Shown piece after piece: positions 18,167 to 27,051 of a stretch of 64,000 nt of DNA. The notes under the pieces were generated by a model. It saw nothing but the letters and a program-made list of their open reading frames with translations, had not been told where the DNA came from and made no database searches. Position 1 is the first letter of the stretch. The number at the start of each line of letters is the position of its first letter. The stretch comes from Janibacter sp. A1S7. Lineage in GTDB: Bacteria > Actinomycetota > Actinomycetes > Actinomycetales > Dermatophilaceae. The DNA lies in assembly GCF_037198315.1 (NCBI RefSeq), contig NZ_CP144913.1, positions 2,976,001 to 3,040,000 on the forward strand. The letters are read 5' to 3'. Position numbers and translations under genes: made by a program.

Positions 18167-19600
18167 ATGTCCTCTCGTCATCGCCTGTCCGTGCACGACC
18201 TGCTCGACCGGGTGTTCGATCCCGGGTCGTTCGACTCGTGGGACCGACCCATCGACATCAGTGGGCACCCGCAGGACTACCGGGCAACACTGCGCCGCGC
18301 CGCTGAACGGGCCGGAACCGATGAGTCGGTGGTCACCGGCAGCGCACGCGTGCACGGACGCCCGGTGGCCGTGATCGCCAACGAGTTCTCCTTCCTCGCC
18401 GGCTCGATCGGCGCTGCCGCCGCCGACCGGATCGTCCACGCCGTCCGACGGGCCACCGCCGAGGGACTGCCACTGGTGGCCTCCACGGCTTCCGGCGGTA
18501 CCCGCATGCAGGAGGGCACCCCGGCCTTCGTGCACATGGTGACGATCTCGCGCGCCCTGATGGACCACCGGGACGCGGGCCTGCCCTACCTAGTGCACCT
18601 ACGCCACCCCACCACCGGAGGAGTGCTTGCCTCGTGGGGATCACTGGGTCACATCACCGTGGCCGAGCCCGAGGCCCTGGTCGCCTTCCTCGGACCGAAG
18701 GTGTACGAACAGCTCGAAGGGCGACCCTTCCCCCCGGGGGTTCAGGTCGGCGAGAACCTGGTCCAGCACGGCATCATCGACGCCGTCGTCCCGACCGAGG
18801 ACCTGCCGCGCCTGCTGGACCGCACCCTCGGCCTGCTGCTGGACCCACCGGCTCCCTCCACGCGCCGGGAGCGTCCGACACCGACGACCCGGCGCCGGTC
18901 CTCGTGGCAGTCCGTCGAGCTGACCCGCGAGCCGGATCGTCCCGGGGTGCGCGACCTGCTGCGCCACGGCAGCGATGCCATCGTGCGGCTGCAGGGCACC
19001 GACGAGGGCGAGCGTGACACCGCGATGCTCGTCGCGGTCGCCCGCATCGACGGGGTCGCCTGCGTCGTCATCGGCCAGGACCGGGCCCATCAGTCCCCGT
19101 CCTCGCCCATGGGCCCGGCGGCGCTGCGCGAGGCACGCCGCGGCATGAAGCTGGCCAACCAGCTGCGCCTGCCGCTCGTGTCCGTCATCGACACCCCGGG
19201 CGCAGAGCTGTCCCAGCGGGCCGAGGAGGGCGCCATCGCCGGCGAGATCGCCCGGTGCATCGCCGGCATGACGACGCTCACCGTCCCCAGCGTCTCGGTG
19301 CTGCTCGGTCAGGGCTGCGGGGGTGGCGCGCTCGCCCTCCTCCCGGCGGATGCCACGATCGCCGCCGAGAACGCCTGGCTCTCCCCGCTGCCCCCGGAGG
19401 GCGCCAGCGTCATCGTCCACGGTGACACCACGCACGCGCCGCAGATGGTCGAGCAGCAGAAGGTCTCCGCATTCGAGCTGATGGAGACCGGGACCGTCAG
19501 CCGGATCATCCCCGAGACGGCCACCGACACCCCCGAGGACTTCGCCGATGCCGTCGCCGCGTCGATCGGCGCACGCCTGCGCGAACTCAGTGGGGACTGA
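18167..19600 (+). CDS. fused acyl-CoA carboxyltransferase (AccD/AccA-like)
   Basis: A 477-residue protein with two crotonase-fold carboxyltransferase halves. The N-terminal half (about 10-235) is beta-like: FAGSIGAAAADRIV-type helix, LPLVASTASGGTRMQEG, ITVAEPEALVAFLGPKVYE. The C-terminal half (about 250-477) is alpha-like: GRDRAHQSPSSPMGPAALREARRGMKLANQLRLPLVSVIDTPGAELS and GQGCGGGALALLPAD. It transfers a carboxyl group between biotin and an acyl-CoA. The Cys4 zinc finger of bacterial AccD is absent and no biotin carboxylase or BCCP is nearby, so its acyl-CoA is uncertain. It converges with xdhC, overlapping its end by 14 bp. Confidence 0.85.
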   Translation: MSSRHRLSVHDLLDRVFDPGSFDSWDRPIDISGHPQDYRATLRRAAERAGTDESVVTGSARVHGRPVAVIANEFSFLAGSIGAAAADRIVHAVRRATAEGLPLVASTASGGTRMQEGTPAFVHMVTISRALMDHRDAGLPYLVHLRHPTTGGVLASWGSLGHITVAEPEALVAFLGPKVYEQLEGRPFPPGVQVGENLVQHGIIDAVVPTEDLPRLLDRTLGLLLDPPAPSTRRERPTPTTRRRSSWQSVELTREPDRPGVRDLLRHGSDAIVRLQGTDEGERDTAMLVAVARIDGVACVVIGQDRAHQSPSSPMGPAALREARRGMKLANQLRLPLVSVIDTPGAELSQRAEEGAIAGEIARCIAGMTTLTVPSVSVLLGQGCGGGALALLPADATIAAENAWLSPLPPEGASVIVHGDTTHAPQMVEQQKVSAFELMETGTVSRIIPETATDTPEDFADAVAASIGARLRELSGD

Positions 19601-20741
19601 CCGGCTCCTGCCGCCCCTCGGCGTGGATGTCGTGCCCGGTGCTGCGTAGCTCGCGGCCCGATCCGCCCCAGCGCAGGGCGATGATCTCGGCGGCGATGGC
19701 CACTGCGGTCTCCTCGGGGGTCCGCCCGCGCAGGTCGAGACCGATCGGGCTGTGGAAGCCTGCGAAGTGCTCCTCCCCCAGCCCGACCTCGCGCAGGCGC
19801 TCGAGCCGGTCCTCGTGCGTCCGGCGCGACCCCATCGCGCCGATGTAGAACGGCCGCTGCCGCCCTTCCAACCGCAGGGCGATGTCCAGCACCGGCACGT
19901 CGAACTTGGGGTCGTGCGTCAGGACGCACACCACCGAGCGGTTGTCGATGCGTCCGGCGTCGAGCTCCCGCTGCAGGTACCGGTGCGGCCAGGAGACGAC
20001 CACCTCGTCCGCCTCCTTGAAACGCTCCCGGGTGGCGAAGAGCGGACGCGCATCGCACACCGTCACGTGGTACCCGATGAGCGCTCCCTGGCGGGCGACC
20101 GCCGCGGCGAAGTCGATCGCGCCGAAGACGATCATCCGCGGCCGGGGCTGGAAGGACGACACGAAGACCGACATGCCGCTGTCCATGCGCTGGCCCTCGG
20201 GCCCGTAGGCGAGGATCGCGTTCGTCCCTGCTGCCAGCAGGCCCTGGACGTCGTCGGCCACGGCATGGTCTGCGTGGTCATTGCCCAGGGTGCCCTCCGT
20301 CGTATCCGGACGTACCACCAGCCGACGACCCAGCCACGCCGGATCGGGGTGCTCGATCACCGTCGCCACCGCCACCGGACGCCCGTGCCGGATGTCCTCG
20401 GCGACGGTGCCGAACTGCGGGAAGGTCTCGCGACTGACCGGCTCGACGAAGACGTCGATGATCCCCCCGCAGGTCAGCCCGACCGCGAAGGCGTCGTCGT
20501 CGCTGAACCCGTAACGCTCCAGGACCGGCGTCCCGGTGGCCACGACCTCCTCGGACAGCTCGTAGACCGCGCCCTCGACGCAGCCGCCGGAGACCGACCC
20601 CGCAGCGCTGCCGTCCGGGAGCACGACCATGGCCGCTCCGGGCAGTCGGGGCGCCGAGCGGATCGTGTTCACCACGGTCGCCAGACCGGCCACGCCCCCT
20701 TCCTCCCACGCAGACACGACGTCGTCCAGAACATCACGCAT
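19587..20741 (-). CDS. XdhC/CoxF-family molybdenum cofactor maturation protein
   Basis: A 384-residue XdhC-family protein. The N-terminal XdhC/CoxI domain contains GLATVVNTIRSAPRLPGAAMVV and GSVSGGCVEGAVYE. A C-terminal Rossmann domain (about 200-350) includes PRMIVFGAIDFAAAVARQGALIGYHVTVCDAR and FYIGAMGSRRTHEDRLERL. XdhC proteins bind and sulfurate the molybdenum cofactor and insert it into xanthine-dehydrogenase-type hydroxylases. It overlaps the VWA gene by 8 bp and ends the leftward moxR-coxE-xdhC cluster. Its probable client is the Mo hydroxylase encoded at 33-37 kb. Confidence 0.9.
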   Translation of the reverse strand: MRDVLDDVVSAWEEGGVAGLATVVNTIRSAPRLPGAAMVVLPDGSAAGSVSGGCVEGAVYELSEEVVATGTPVLERYGFSDDDAFAVGLTCGGIIDVFVEPVSRETFPQFGTVAEDIRHGRPVAVATVIEHPDPAWLGRRLVVRPDTTEGTLGNDHADHAVADDVQGLLAAGTNAILAYGPEGQRMDSGMSVFVSSFQPRPRMIVFGAIDFAAAVARQGALIGYHVTVCDARPLFATRERFKEADEVVVSWPHRYLQRELDAGRIDNRSVVCVLTHDPKFDVPVLDIALRLEGRQRPFYIGAMGSRRTHEDRLERLREVGLGEEHFAGFHSPIGLDLRGRTPEETAVAIAAEIIALRWGGSGRELRSTGHDIHAEGRQEPVSPH

Positions 20742-21846
20742 CGCGCACCACCTCCATCAGTTCCGCGAACGCTGCCAACGAGTGGCCGGCAACCAGACCG
20801 TCGAGGAAGGGCATCGCCGCCTTGATGCCTCCCTGTACCGGAACATACCCCGGCTTGCCGCGGTGCGGGTTGGCCCAGACGATGGCGTGCGCCAGCAGTC
20901 GCAGGCGACCCACCTGCTCCCCCAGGAGCGTGGCGCCCCCGCGCTCCCACCCATCGCTGGCGATCACCACGACGGCGCCGCGGGCCACGCCACGCTGCCC
21001 CCACCGGTCCACGAAGGCCTGGAGCACCTCACCCAGCCGAGTGCCGCCGGACCAGTCCGGCACCAGGGACCCCACGCTCGCGAGCGCCTCCTCGGGGTCG
21101 GCCTGGCGCAGCGCCGGCGTCACGCGGGTCAGGCGGGTGCCGAGTGTGAAGACCTCGGTCGTGCGGGGCGCCGCGCCGACCATGCGATGGGCCAGGCGCA
21201 GCAGACTGTCGGCGTAGGGCTGCATCGAGCCCGAGACATCGATCAGGACGACCACGCGCCGGGGCCGCGACCGGCGCGACCGGCGACGCAGCGGACCCGG
21301 CTCACCCCCACGACGCAACTGGTCACGCACGGTCCTGGCGATGTCGATGTCGCCACGCCTGGCCGGGTAGCGACGTCGCGACCGTCGCTGGGGCCCGCGC
21401 GCATCGAGCCGCGCCAGCATGGCGTTGACCCGTCGCCGCTCCGCGGCGCTCAGTTCGGCCACGTCCCGGTGCCTCAGCTGCTCCACCGGTGAGGCGGTCG
21501 CCGCCACCGCGTCCTCCTGGGCGTCAGAGGAGCCGGAGTCGTTCTCGTCCTCGCCGAAGGCCTCCGCCGACGCGCGGACCTCGGTCGTCGGTGACCCTCT
21601 CCCACCATCGACGAGCTCGGCGACGAACCACGACCGGAAGACCCGGTCATAGGTGGGGATGTCATCCGGCTCGTCGCACAGCGTCGCCCGACCGGCCCAG
21701 TAGACGTCGTCCCGGGAGCCGGCGTCCAGCCGGCTGATGGCCTCGATGAAGTCCTGGGCCCGCCGGGTGCGCACCCCGGCAGCACGCAGCGCCCGCGTGA
21801 AACCGACGAACCCCGTGATCGGGTCGGCCGGCTGCTCGGGTGCCAC
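20734..21846 (-). CDS. CoxE-like VWA domain protein
   Basis: A 370-residue protein whose C-terminal half (about 195-365) is a von Willebrand factor A domain, with MIDAS motif VVVLIDVSGSMQPYADSLL. The N-terminal half is charged and holds an Arg-rich linker. CoxE pairs with the MoxR-type ATPase CoxD in maturing the molybdenum centre of aerobic Mo hydroxylases. The start is GTG 21846, placed 7 bp after the ATPase stop, with TGAGG just upstream. There is no ATG in the region between the ATPase stop and this codon. Confidence 0.88.
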   Translation of the reverse strand: MAPEQPADPITGFVGFTRALRAAGVRTRRAQDFIEAISRLDAGSRDDVYWAGRATLCDEPDDIPTYDRVFRSWFVAELVDGGRGSPTTEVRASAEAFGEDENDSGSSDAQEDAVAATASPVEQLRHRDVAELSAAERRRVNAMLARLDARGPQRRSRRRYPARRGDIDIARTVRDQLRRGGEPGPLRRRSRRSRPRRVVVLIDVSGSMQPYADSLLRLAHRMVGAAPRTTEVFTLGTRLTRVTPALRQADPEEALASVGSLVPDWSGGTRLGEVLQAFVDRWGQRGVARGAVVVIASDGWERGGATLLGEQVGRLRLLAHAIVWANPHRGKPGYVPVQGGIKAAMPFLDGLVAGHSLAAFAELMEVVRDA

Positions 21847-21853
21847 GCCGACC

Positions 21854-22732
21854 TCAGTCGCTGATGATCTGGTCGAGCGCGGAGCGCACCCGCTCGGTGT
21901 CCTCGCGGTACTTGCACAGGGCGCCGATCGTGGCCGAGGCCGACTCCAGGTCCAGGTCGGCGCGACCGAGCTCGTGCAGGGCGCGCGCCCAGTCGAGTGT
22001 CTCCGCCACACCCGGGGGCTTCATCAGGGACCCCTCCGCGCGCAGTCGTTGCACCACGTGCACGACCCGCTCGGCGAGCCGCTCGCTCACCTGCGGCAGT
22101 CGGCTGCGGACGATCGCCGTCTCGCGCGCCAGATCAGGATGCTCGATCCAGTGGTAGAGGCAGCGACGCTTGAGCGCATCGTGCAGCTCCCGGGTCCGGT
22201 TCGAGGTCAGCACGACGATCGGGGGCTCCGTCGCCCGGACCGTCCCGATCTCGGGGATGGAGACCTGATACGTCGAGAGCACCTCGAGCAGGAAGGCCTC
22301 GAACTCGTCATCGGCACGGTCGATCTCGTCCACGAGCAGGACGGCGGGACTGCCGCGCAGGGCCTGCAGGATCGGTCGCGTCAGCAGGAAACGCTCGTCG
22401 AAGAGGGACTCCTCGGTGGCCCGCAGGTCACCCGCGGCGCCGACCGCCTCGACGGCGCGCAGGTGCAGGATCTGGCGGGTGAAGTCCCAGTCGTAGAGGG
22501 CCTGGGTGGCGTCGATCCCCTCGTAGCACTGCAGGCGGATCAGGGGCAGGTCGAACGACTGCGCCAGGGCCTCGGCGAGGGCCGTCTTGCCGGTACCCGG
22601 TTCGCCCTCCAGCAGCAGCGGCCGTTGCATGGCCACGGCGAGGTAGGCGATCGTCGAGACGCCCTCGTCGGCGAGGTACCCGACCTCGCCGAGCTGGGCA
22701 CGCATGCTGGCGGCGCTGTCGGGGGTGGTCAC
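21854..22732 (-). CDS. MoxR-family AAA+ ATPase (CoxD-like)
   Basis: A 292-residue AAA+ protein. Walker A is LLLEGEPGTGKTALAEALA (about 40-58), Walker B is AVLLVDEIDRADDEFEAFLLEVL, and an arginine/sensor region is seen in LTSNRTRELHDALKRRCLYHWIEHPD. MoxR ATPases act as chaperones with VWA partners; CoxD is needed for cofactor maturation of Mo hydroxylases. It starts at GTG 22732. It is the first gene of the moxR-coxE-xdhC group and lies 93 bp after the CoA-transferase gene, on the same strand. Confidence 0.9.
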   Translation of the reverse strand: MTTPDSAASMRAQLGEVGYLADEGVSTIAYLAVAMQRPLLLEGEPGTGKTALAEALAQSFDLPLIRLQCYEGIDATQALYDWDFTRQILHLRAVEAVGAAGDLRATEESLFDERFLLTRPILQALRGSPAVLLVDEIDRADDEFEAFLLEVLSTYQVSIPEIGTVRATEPPIVVLTSNRTRELHDALKRRCLYHWIEHPDLARETAIVRSRLPQVSERLAERVVHVVQRLRAEGSLMKPPGVAETLDWARALHELGRADLDLESASATIGALCKYREDTERVRSALDQIISD

Positions 22733-22825
22733 GCGCTCATCCTAGGTGCGTGACCGTGCCTCCCGGCCGACGCCGCCACCCGCCGGTCCTCGTGACTGCT
22801 CATCAAGGAGCTCCCATCCACCCGG

Positions 22826-24034
22826 CTACCGGCCGGTGTCGTCCTCGGTCTCGGCCAACCAGGTCCGAATCGACTCGTTGTGCTGGCCCAGGGTCGGCGG
22901 GGCGATGTGCTCCCGTCGTGCCCCGGCGTAGTCGTTGTCGTCCAGCCGCAGGACGGGTCCGGGCAGCGCCAGGCGGCCCTTCGTCGCGTGGTCGACCTCG
23001 ATCCGCAGGCCCTGGGACAGGGCCTGATCCCACTGGTAGACCTCATCGAGGGTGCGCACCTTGCCGGAGGGGACCCCGACGTCGGTGAGCACCTCGAGCC
23101 AGTGCTCGGCGCTCTCCTCGGCGAAGATCCCCTCGAGCAGGGCGATCAGCTCGTCCTTGTGTGCCACGCGGTCGCCGTTCGTGGCGAAGCGGGCCTCGGC
23201 CGGGTCGAGCCCGAGCGCCGGGGCGAACCGCTGCCACAGCGACTCGGAGCCACACGAGAGCTGAATCGGTGCCGTGGCGGTGTGGAACAACCCGTAGGGG
23301 GCGATGGACGGGTGGTGTGAACCGGACAGGCCCGGCACCTCGCCCCCGACGGTCCACCGGGTGCCCTGGAAGGCGTGGATGCCGACGACGCTCGCAATCA
23401 GCGAGGTGCGTACCACGCGGCCACGGCCGGTGCGCTCGCGCTCGTAGAGGGCGGCCACGGCCCCGTAGGCACCGTTCATGCCCGCCAGCAGGTCGGCGAT
23501 CGGCACGCCGACCTTCGTCGGCTCGTCGATCCCGGTCAGGCTCATCAGCCCGGCCTCACCCTGGGCGATCTGGTCGTAACCCGCCCGGGTGGCCTCGGGC
23601 CCGTCATGACCGAAGCCGGTGATGGACAGGATGACCAACCGGGGGTTGAGCTCGTGCAGGTGCTCGACGCTGAATCCCAGCCGGGCCAGCACACCGACCC
23701 GGAAGTTCTCCATCAGCACATCGGCCCGGCGCACCAGCCGGGTCATCACCTCGCGGTCGTCCTCGTCCTTGAGGTCGAGGGTGATCGACTCCTTGTTGCG
23801 GTTGGCCGACATGAAGTAGGTGGACTCGCGGTCCTCCCCCTCGCCGAGGAAGGGAGGGCCCCAGCCGCGGCTGTCGTCGCCGGTGGGGCTCTCGATCTTG
23901 ATGACCCGGGCGCCCATGTCGCCGAGCATCATGCCCGCGTGGGGGCCGGCGAGCGCCCGGGTCATGTCCAGGACCAGGGTCCCGGACAGTGGCCCGGCGC
24001 CCGCCGACGCCGCGGTGACGTCGCCGTCAGTCAC
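22826..24034 (-). CDS. CaiB/BaiF-family (class III) CoA transferase
   Basis: A protein of about 402 residues with the class III CoA transferase fold. Signatures are LVLDMTRALAGPHAGMMLGDMGARVIKIE, FMSANRNKESITLDLK, and RAGYDQIAQGEAGLMSLTG, in which the aspartate is the expected acyl-anhydride-forming residue. It moves CoA between carboxylic acids. The start is GTG 24034 or TTG 24040; the latter directly abuts the upstream stop. Its immediate link to the ring-opening amidohydrolase suggests it activates the released acid. If that acid is malonate, the product is malonyl-CoA, but substrate specificity cannot be read from sequence. Confidence 0.88.
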   Translation of the reverse strand: MTDGDVTAASAGAGPLSGTLVLDMTRALAGPHAGMMLGDMGARVIKIESPTGDDSRGWGPPFLGEGEDRESTYFMSANRNKESITLDLKDEDDREVMTRLVRRADVLMENFRVGVLARLGFSVEHLHELNPRLVILSITGFGHDGPEATRAGYDQIAQGEAGLMSLTGIDEPTKVGVPIADLLAGMNGAYGAVAALYERERTGRGRVVRTSLIASVVGIHAFQGTRWTVGGEVPGLSGSHHPSIAPYGLFHTATAPIQLSCGSESLWQRFAPALGLDPAEARFATNGDRVAHKDELIALLEGIFAEESAEHWLEVLTDVGVPSGKVRTLDEVYQWDQALSQGLRIEVDHATKGRLALPGPVLRLDDNDYAGARREHIAPPTLGQHNESIRTWLAETEDDTGR

Positions 24035-24040
24035 GCGCAA

Positions 24041-25147
24041 TCAGCCCATGTCCACGATCGCCGCGACGGGCCCGCCACCCTCGGGGCCCTGGTGGGCTGC
24101 GGAGACCGAGACGAAGACGGCCGGGTCGCCGGTCACCGCGGCGGTGACCCCACCGACGGCAGCCTTGATCTGGCGGTGCCAGTGGACGTCCGAGTCGTCG
24201 AGCATCGCGTTGCGGCGACCTCGCACGTGTCCGTCCTGGCTGGTCTCGCACTTGAGGAAGACATTGACCAAACGGTCATCAAGGTCCGAGGGGTGCGGCC
24301 GCTCCGGGAGCTCCAGACCGGCGTCCCGGATCGCCTCCCAGATGCCGTCGGCGTCGAGGGCGTCGTCCATCACGGAGTGGCCGATGCGGTAGTTGCCACC
24401 GATGCCGCGGGCGTTGCCGACGACGACGACCTGGGCGCGGTCCAGCTCCACACCGGAGGAGCAGGAGGCCACCGCGGAGTAGAGGTCACGGTTCTCCAGC
24501 ACGTCGGCGTCCGTCGGCATCTCGATCTCACCGAGCGCGACGGCGATGCCCAACGCGGTCACGCCGTTGGACAGGTCCATCGACTTCAGCGTGTCGTCGG
24601 TCCAGACGCTCTTGCCACGGCTCTTGGCATCGCGGATGGTGTCGATCGTCAGCAACGGCGTCTTGGTCTGGACGTAGTGGACGTCGGCCGGATCGGTGAT
24701 GCCGGCCCGCTCCATCGCGTCCTTGACCGCCACCGCGACCTTCTCGATCATCGGCGTGCGCCCGATCTCCTCCGGCAACAGCTGGTCGCTCATGGCGAAG
24801 CCCACGGACAGGCGCGGCTCGTCCGTGGCCGTGGTCTTCTCCTCGGGCAGGGTGGCGAAGATGGTCGCGTGGGGGCTGATGACGCCGTCGGTGCCACCGG
24901 ACCAGACGATCGGGATCTGGCGCACCTCCTCCTCGGAGCGGGTGCCCTTGTCCTGGATCACCTCACGGAAGGCACGGTCGGCGATGATGCGGGTGTAGTC
25001 GTTGACTCCGCCGTTGCCCTCGGTCTTGCCGATGATGGCGATGACGCGGTCGGCCTCCATGACGCCGCCGTCGATGAGCGTGGCCAGCTCACTGGCGTCG
25101 GCCACGGAGTGGATCGGGACCTTGCGGACTTCGATTGCAGATGGCAT
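24041..25147 (-). CDS. ring-opening amidohydrolase (barbiturase / cyanuric acid amidohydrolase family)
   Basis: A 368-residue enzyme of the small barbiturase/cyanuric acid amidohydrolase family, which folds as three similar domains each giving a Ser-Lys pair around one active site. Visible elements are [17 protein letters not shown] and [14 protein letters not shown] in domain 1, [10 protein letters not shown] and [14 protein letters not shown] in domain 2, and [21 protein letters not shown] and [18 protein letters not shown] in domain 3. It hydrolyses a cyclic ureide: barbiturate to ureidomalonate, or cyanurate to carboxybiuret. Motifs do not decide between them; the neighbours favour barbiturate. 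I chose ATG 25147, which has GGAAGG 8 bases upstream, over ATG 25153. Confidence 0.9.
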   Translation of the reverse strand: MPSAIEVRKVPIHSVADASELATLIDGGVMEADRVIAIIGKTEGNGGVNDYTRIIADRAFREVIQDKGTRSEEEVRQIPIVWSGGTDGVISPHATIFATLPEEKTTATDEPRLSVGFAMSDQLLPEEIGRTPMIEKVAVAVKDAMERAGITDPADVHYVQTKTPLLTIDTIRDAKSRGKSVWTDDTLKSMDLSNGVTALGIAVALGEIEMPTDADVLENRDLYSAVASCSSGVELDRAQVVVVGNARGIGGNYRIGHSVMDDALDADGIWEAIRDAGLELPERPHPSDLDDRLVNVFLKCETSQDGHVRGRRNAMLDDSDVHWHRQIKAAVGGVTAAVTGDPAVFVSVSAAHQGPEGGGPVAAIVDMG

Positions 25148-25205
25148 TGGCATGTCCTTCCGTTGTACTGGCTGGATCGGTGGTGGTGCGGGTGCGGACT
25201 GTTGC

Positions 25206-26144
25206 TCACCGGGCGGGCACGACACGCGTACCGGCCCGGGACTCGATGGCAGCGGTGATGCGGTCGAGCGAGGTGATCACGCCCGTCCCCGTGCCGGACT
25301 CGGCGAAGGTGGTCACGGCCTCGACCTTGGGTCCCATGGACCCGGCGGCGAAACCCTGCTCGGCGGCGATGGTGCGCATCTCCTCGGTGGTGACCTCGTC
25401 GATCGGGTGCGCCGACGGGGCCCCCCAGTCGGCGACGACCGCGTCGACGTCGGTGGCGATGACGAGATAGTCGGCCGCCACCTGCTGGGCGATGAGGGCT
25501 GCGGTCAGGTCCTTGTCGATGACCGCTTCGACCCCGACGTAGGCGCCGTCGGAGTCCTTGATCGTGGGGATGCCGCCGCCGCCGGAGCAGACGACGACGT
25601 AACCGGCGCTCATCAGCGCGTCTGCGGTCGGCCCGTCGAGGCACTCCACCGGAGAGGGCGAGGCCACGACGCGGCGCCAGCCACGGTCCTCGACCTCGAT
25701 GAACTGCTGCCCCTGGGCCATCAGCGGACGGGCGTCCGCCTCGGTGAGGTACCGCCCGATGGGCTTGGTGGGCTCCACGAAGTGCTCGTCCTGCGCATCC
25801 ACCAGGGTGCGCGAGACCAGTGCGGCGCTGCGCCGGTCGACACCTCGGGCAGCGAACGCCTCGTCGAGGGCGTTCAGCAGGAGCATGCCGATCGTCGCCT
25901 GCGTCTGGGCGCCGCACCAGTCCAACGGCACGGGTGGCACGTGCCCCGCCGTGAGCTCGTTCTTCACGAGCAGGTTGCCGACCTGGGGGCCGTTGCCGTG
26001 GGTGAGCAGCACCTCGTGGCCGGCCGCCACGAGGTCGACGATGGGACCGGCGGCGCGCCGGATCGCATCCCGTTGGTCGCCGGGCCGGGCACTGCCGTCC
26101 TCGGCGGTCATGGCGTTTCCGCCCAGAGCAATCACGAAGCGCAT
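25206..26144 (-). CDS. arcC: carbamate kinase
   Basis: A 312-residue carbamate kinase of the amino acid kinase fold. Landmarks are VIALGGNAM (substrate loop), [41 protein letters not shown] and [12 protein letters not shown]. It makes ATP, CO2 and NH3 from carbamoyl phosphate and ADP in catabolic pathways. No arginine deiminase genes are here, so the carbamoyl phosphate probably comes from the AllFGH-like transcarbamoylase encoded at 40.4-44.1 kb. The start ATG 26144 has AAGG 8 bases upstream; a GTG codon lies three codons earlier. It is followed 58 bp later by the ring-opening amidohydrolase. Confidence 0.93.
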   Translation of the reverse strand: MRFVIALGGNAMTAEDGSARPGDQRDAIRRAAGPIVDLVAAGHEVLLTHGNGPQVGNLLVKNELTAGHVPPVPLDWCGAQTQATIGMLLLNALDEAFAARGVDRRSAALVSRTLVDAQDEHFVEPTKPIGRYLTEADARPLMAQGQQFIEVEDRGWRRVVASPSPVECLDGPTADALMSAGYVVVCSGGGGIPTIKDSDGAYVGVEAVIDKDLTAALIAQQVAADYLVIATDVDAVVADWGAPSAHPIDEVTTEEMRTIAAEQGFAAGSMGPKVEAVTTFAESGTGTGVITSLDRITAAIESRAGTRVVPAR

Positions 26145-26229
26145 GTGATGCACCTTACGAGTCGACCGGATGGGCCCGCATGGTCAACAGATGCCGAGTT
26201 CGCGGCTGTGGGAGGCAGGTGTTGCCAAG

Positions 26230-27051
26230 TCACTCACGGTGATGCCCGGGGCCGGGGTCCAGCTCTCGAGCCAGCACCTCGCGCACGTCGCGCGGCGGCC
26301 GACCCAGCAGGCCGGACAGGGTCCGGGGACGCGCGGGCAGGCCGTAGCGGTCGTAGTAGGCGAACATCGCCAGGAGCCACTCCTGCTCCCGCGGGTCGAG
26401 ACCGGCCCCGGCACCTGCCGCCCATGCCCAGGCACCGATCCGTCGCGCCCGCACCGGCCGGGACAGCACCTCCTGCGCGATCGCAGCCACGTCACGCATA
26501 CCCACCAGATCGGGGCCGCCCAGCTCGTAGGTGGCGCCGATGTGCTCGGCCCGGGTGAGCACGGTGGCCGCCGCCTGCGCCACGTCCGCGACATCGACCA
26601 GGCCGAAGGGGGCATCGAGGTCGTAGGCGACGTCGATCCCGGGGTCCTCCCCCTGCAGACCGGGGATGACGTTCTGCACGTAGGCGCAGGGCTGCAGGAT
26701 CGTCCAGTCGGTCCCGCTGCGGCGGACGAGGTCCTCCGCCACGGCCTTGTTCACGTGATGGGGCATCAGCGGCGCGTAGGGAGCGGCCACGGAGTGGTAG
26801 ACCACCCGGGTCACACCCGCGGACCGCGCGGCGGCGAGTACCTCTCGCACGAGGTCGGGCTCGTCCGGGGCCATGTTGGGCGCCATGAGGTAGACCGCCC
26901 GGCACCCCCGCAGGTCCGTGCCCGGGTCGGCTCGCTCGGCACGGCCCAGGGCTCGGGCTCCGACCCCGAGGTCGGCGAGCGCCGAGACCACCGCCGTGCC
27001 GGTCTTGCCCCGGCCACTGATGACGGCGATCTCGGCGCTCGGGGCCCTCAC
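26230..27051 (-). CDS. NmrA-like NAD(P)-binding protein (atypical SDR)
   Basis: A 273-residue atypical short-chain dehydrogenase. The N-terminal Rossmann motif is IAVISGRGKTGTAVVSALADLG. GCRAVYLMAPNMAPDEPDLV, RVVYHSVAAPYAP and DWTILQPCAYVQNV are typical of the NmrA/QOR2 group. The Tyr-x-x-x-Lys catalytic pair of classical SDRs is not seen in place. Such proteins are redox sensors or reductases of quinones or NAD(P)-linked substrates. It starts at GTG 27051, overlapping the hyuB stop (GTGA), so it is part of the hyuA-hyuB-nmrA unit. Its role in the pathway is unknown. Confidence 0.82.
   Translation of the reverse strand: MRAPSAEIAVISGRGKTGTAVVSALADLGVGARALGRAERADPGTDLRGCRAVYLMAPNMAPDEPDLVREVLAAARSAGVTRVVYHSVAAPYAPLMPHHVNKAVAEDLVRRSGTDWTILQPCAYVQNVIPGLQGEDPGIDVAYDLDAPFGLVDVADVAQAAATVLTRAEHIGATYELGGPDLVGMRDVAAIAQEVLSRPVRARRIGAWAWAAGAGAGLDPREQEWLLAMFAYYDRYGLPARPRTLSGLLGRPPRDVREVLARELDPGPGHHRE

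Noticed and set aside
18167..19600. Housekeeping acetyl-CoA carboxylase carboxyltransferase
   Set aside because: The halves are homologous to AccD/AccA, but the zinc finger is absent and no biotin carboxylase or BCCP is nearby, so the acyl-CoA is left open.
25206..26144. Carbamate kinase of an arginine deiminase pathway
   Set aside because: No arginine deiminase, ornithine carbamoyltransferase or arginine/ornithine antiporter is present in the window.
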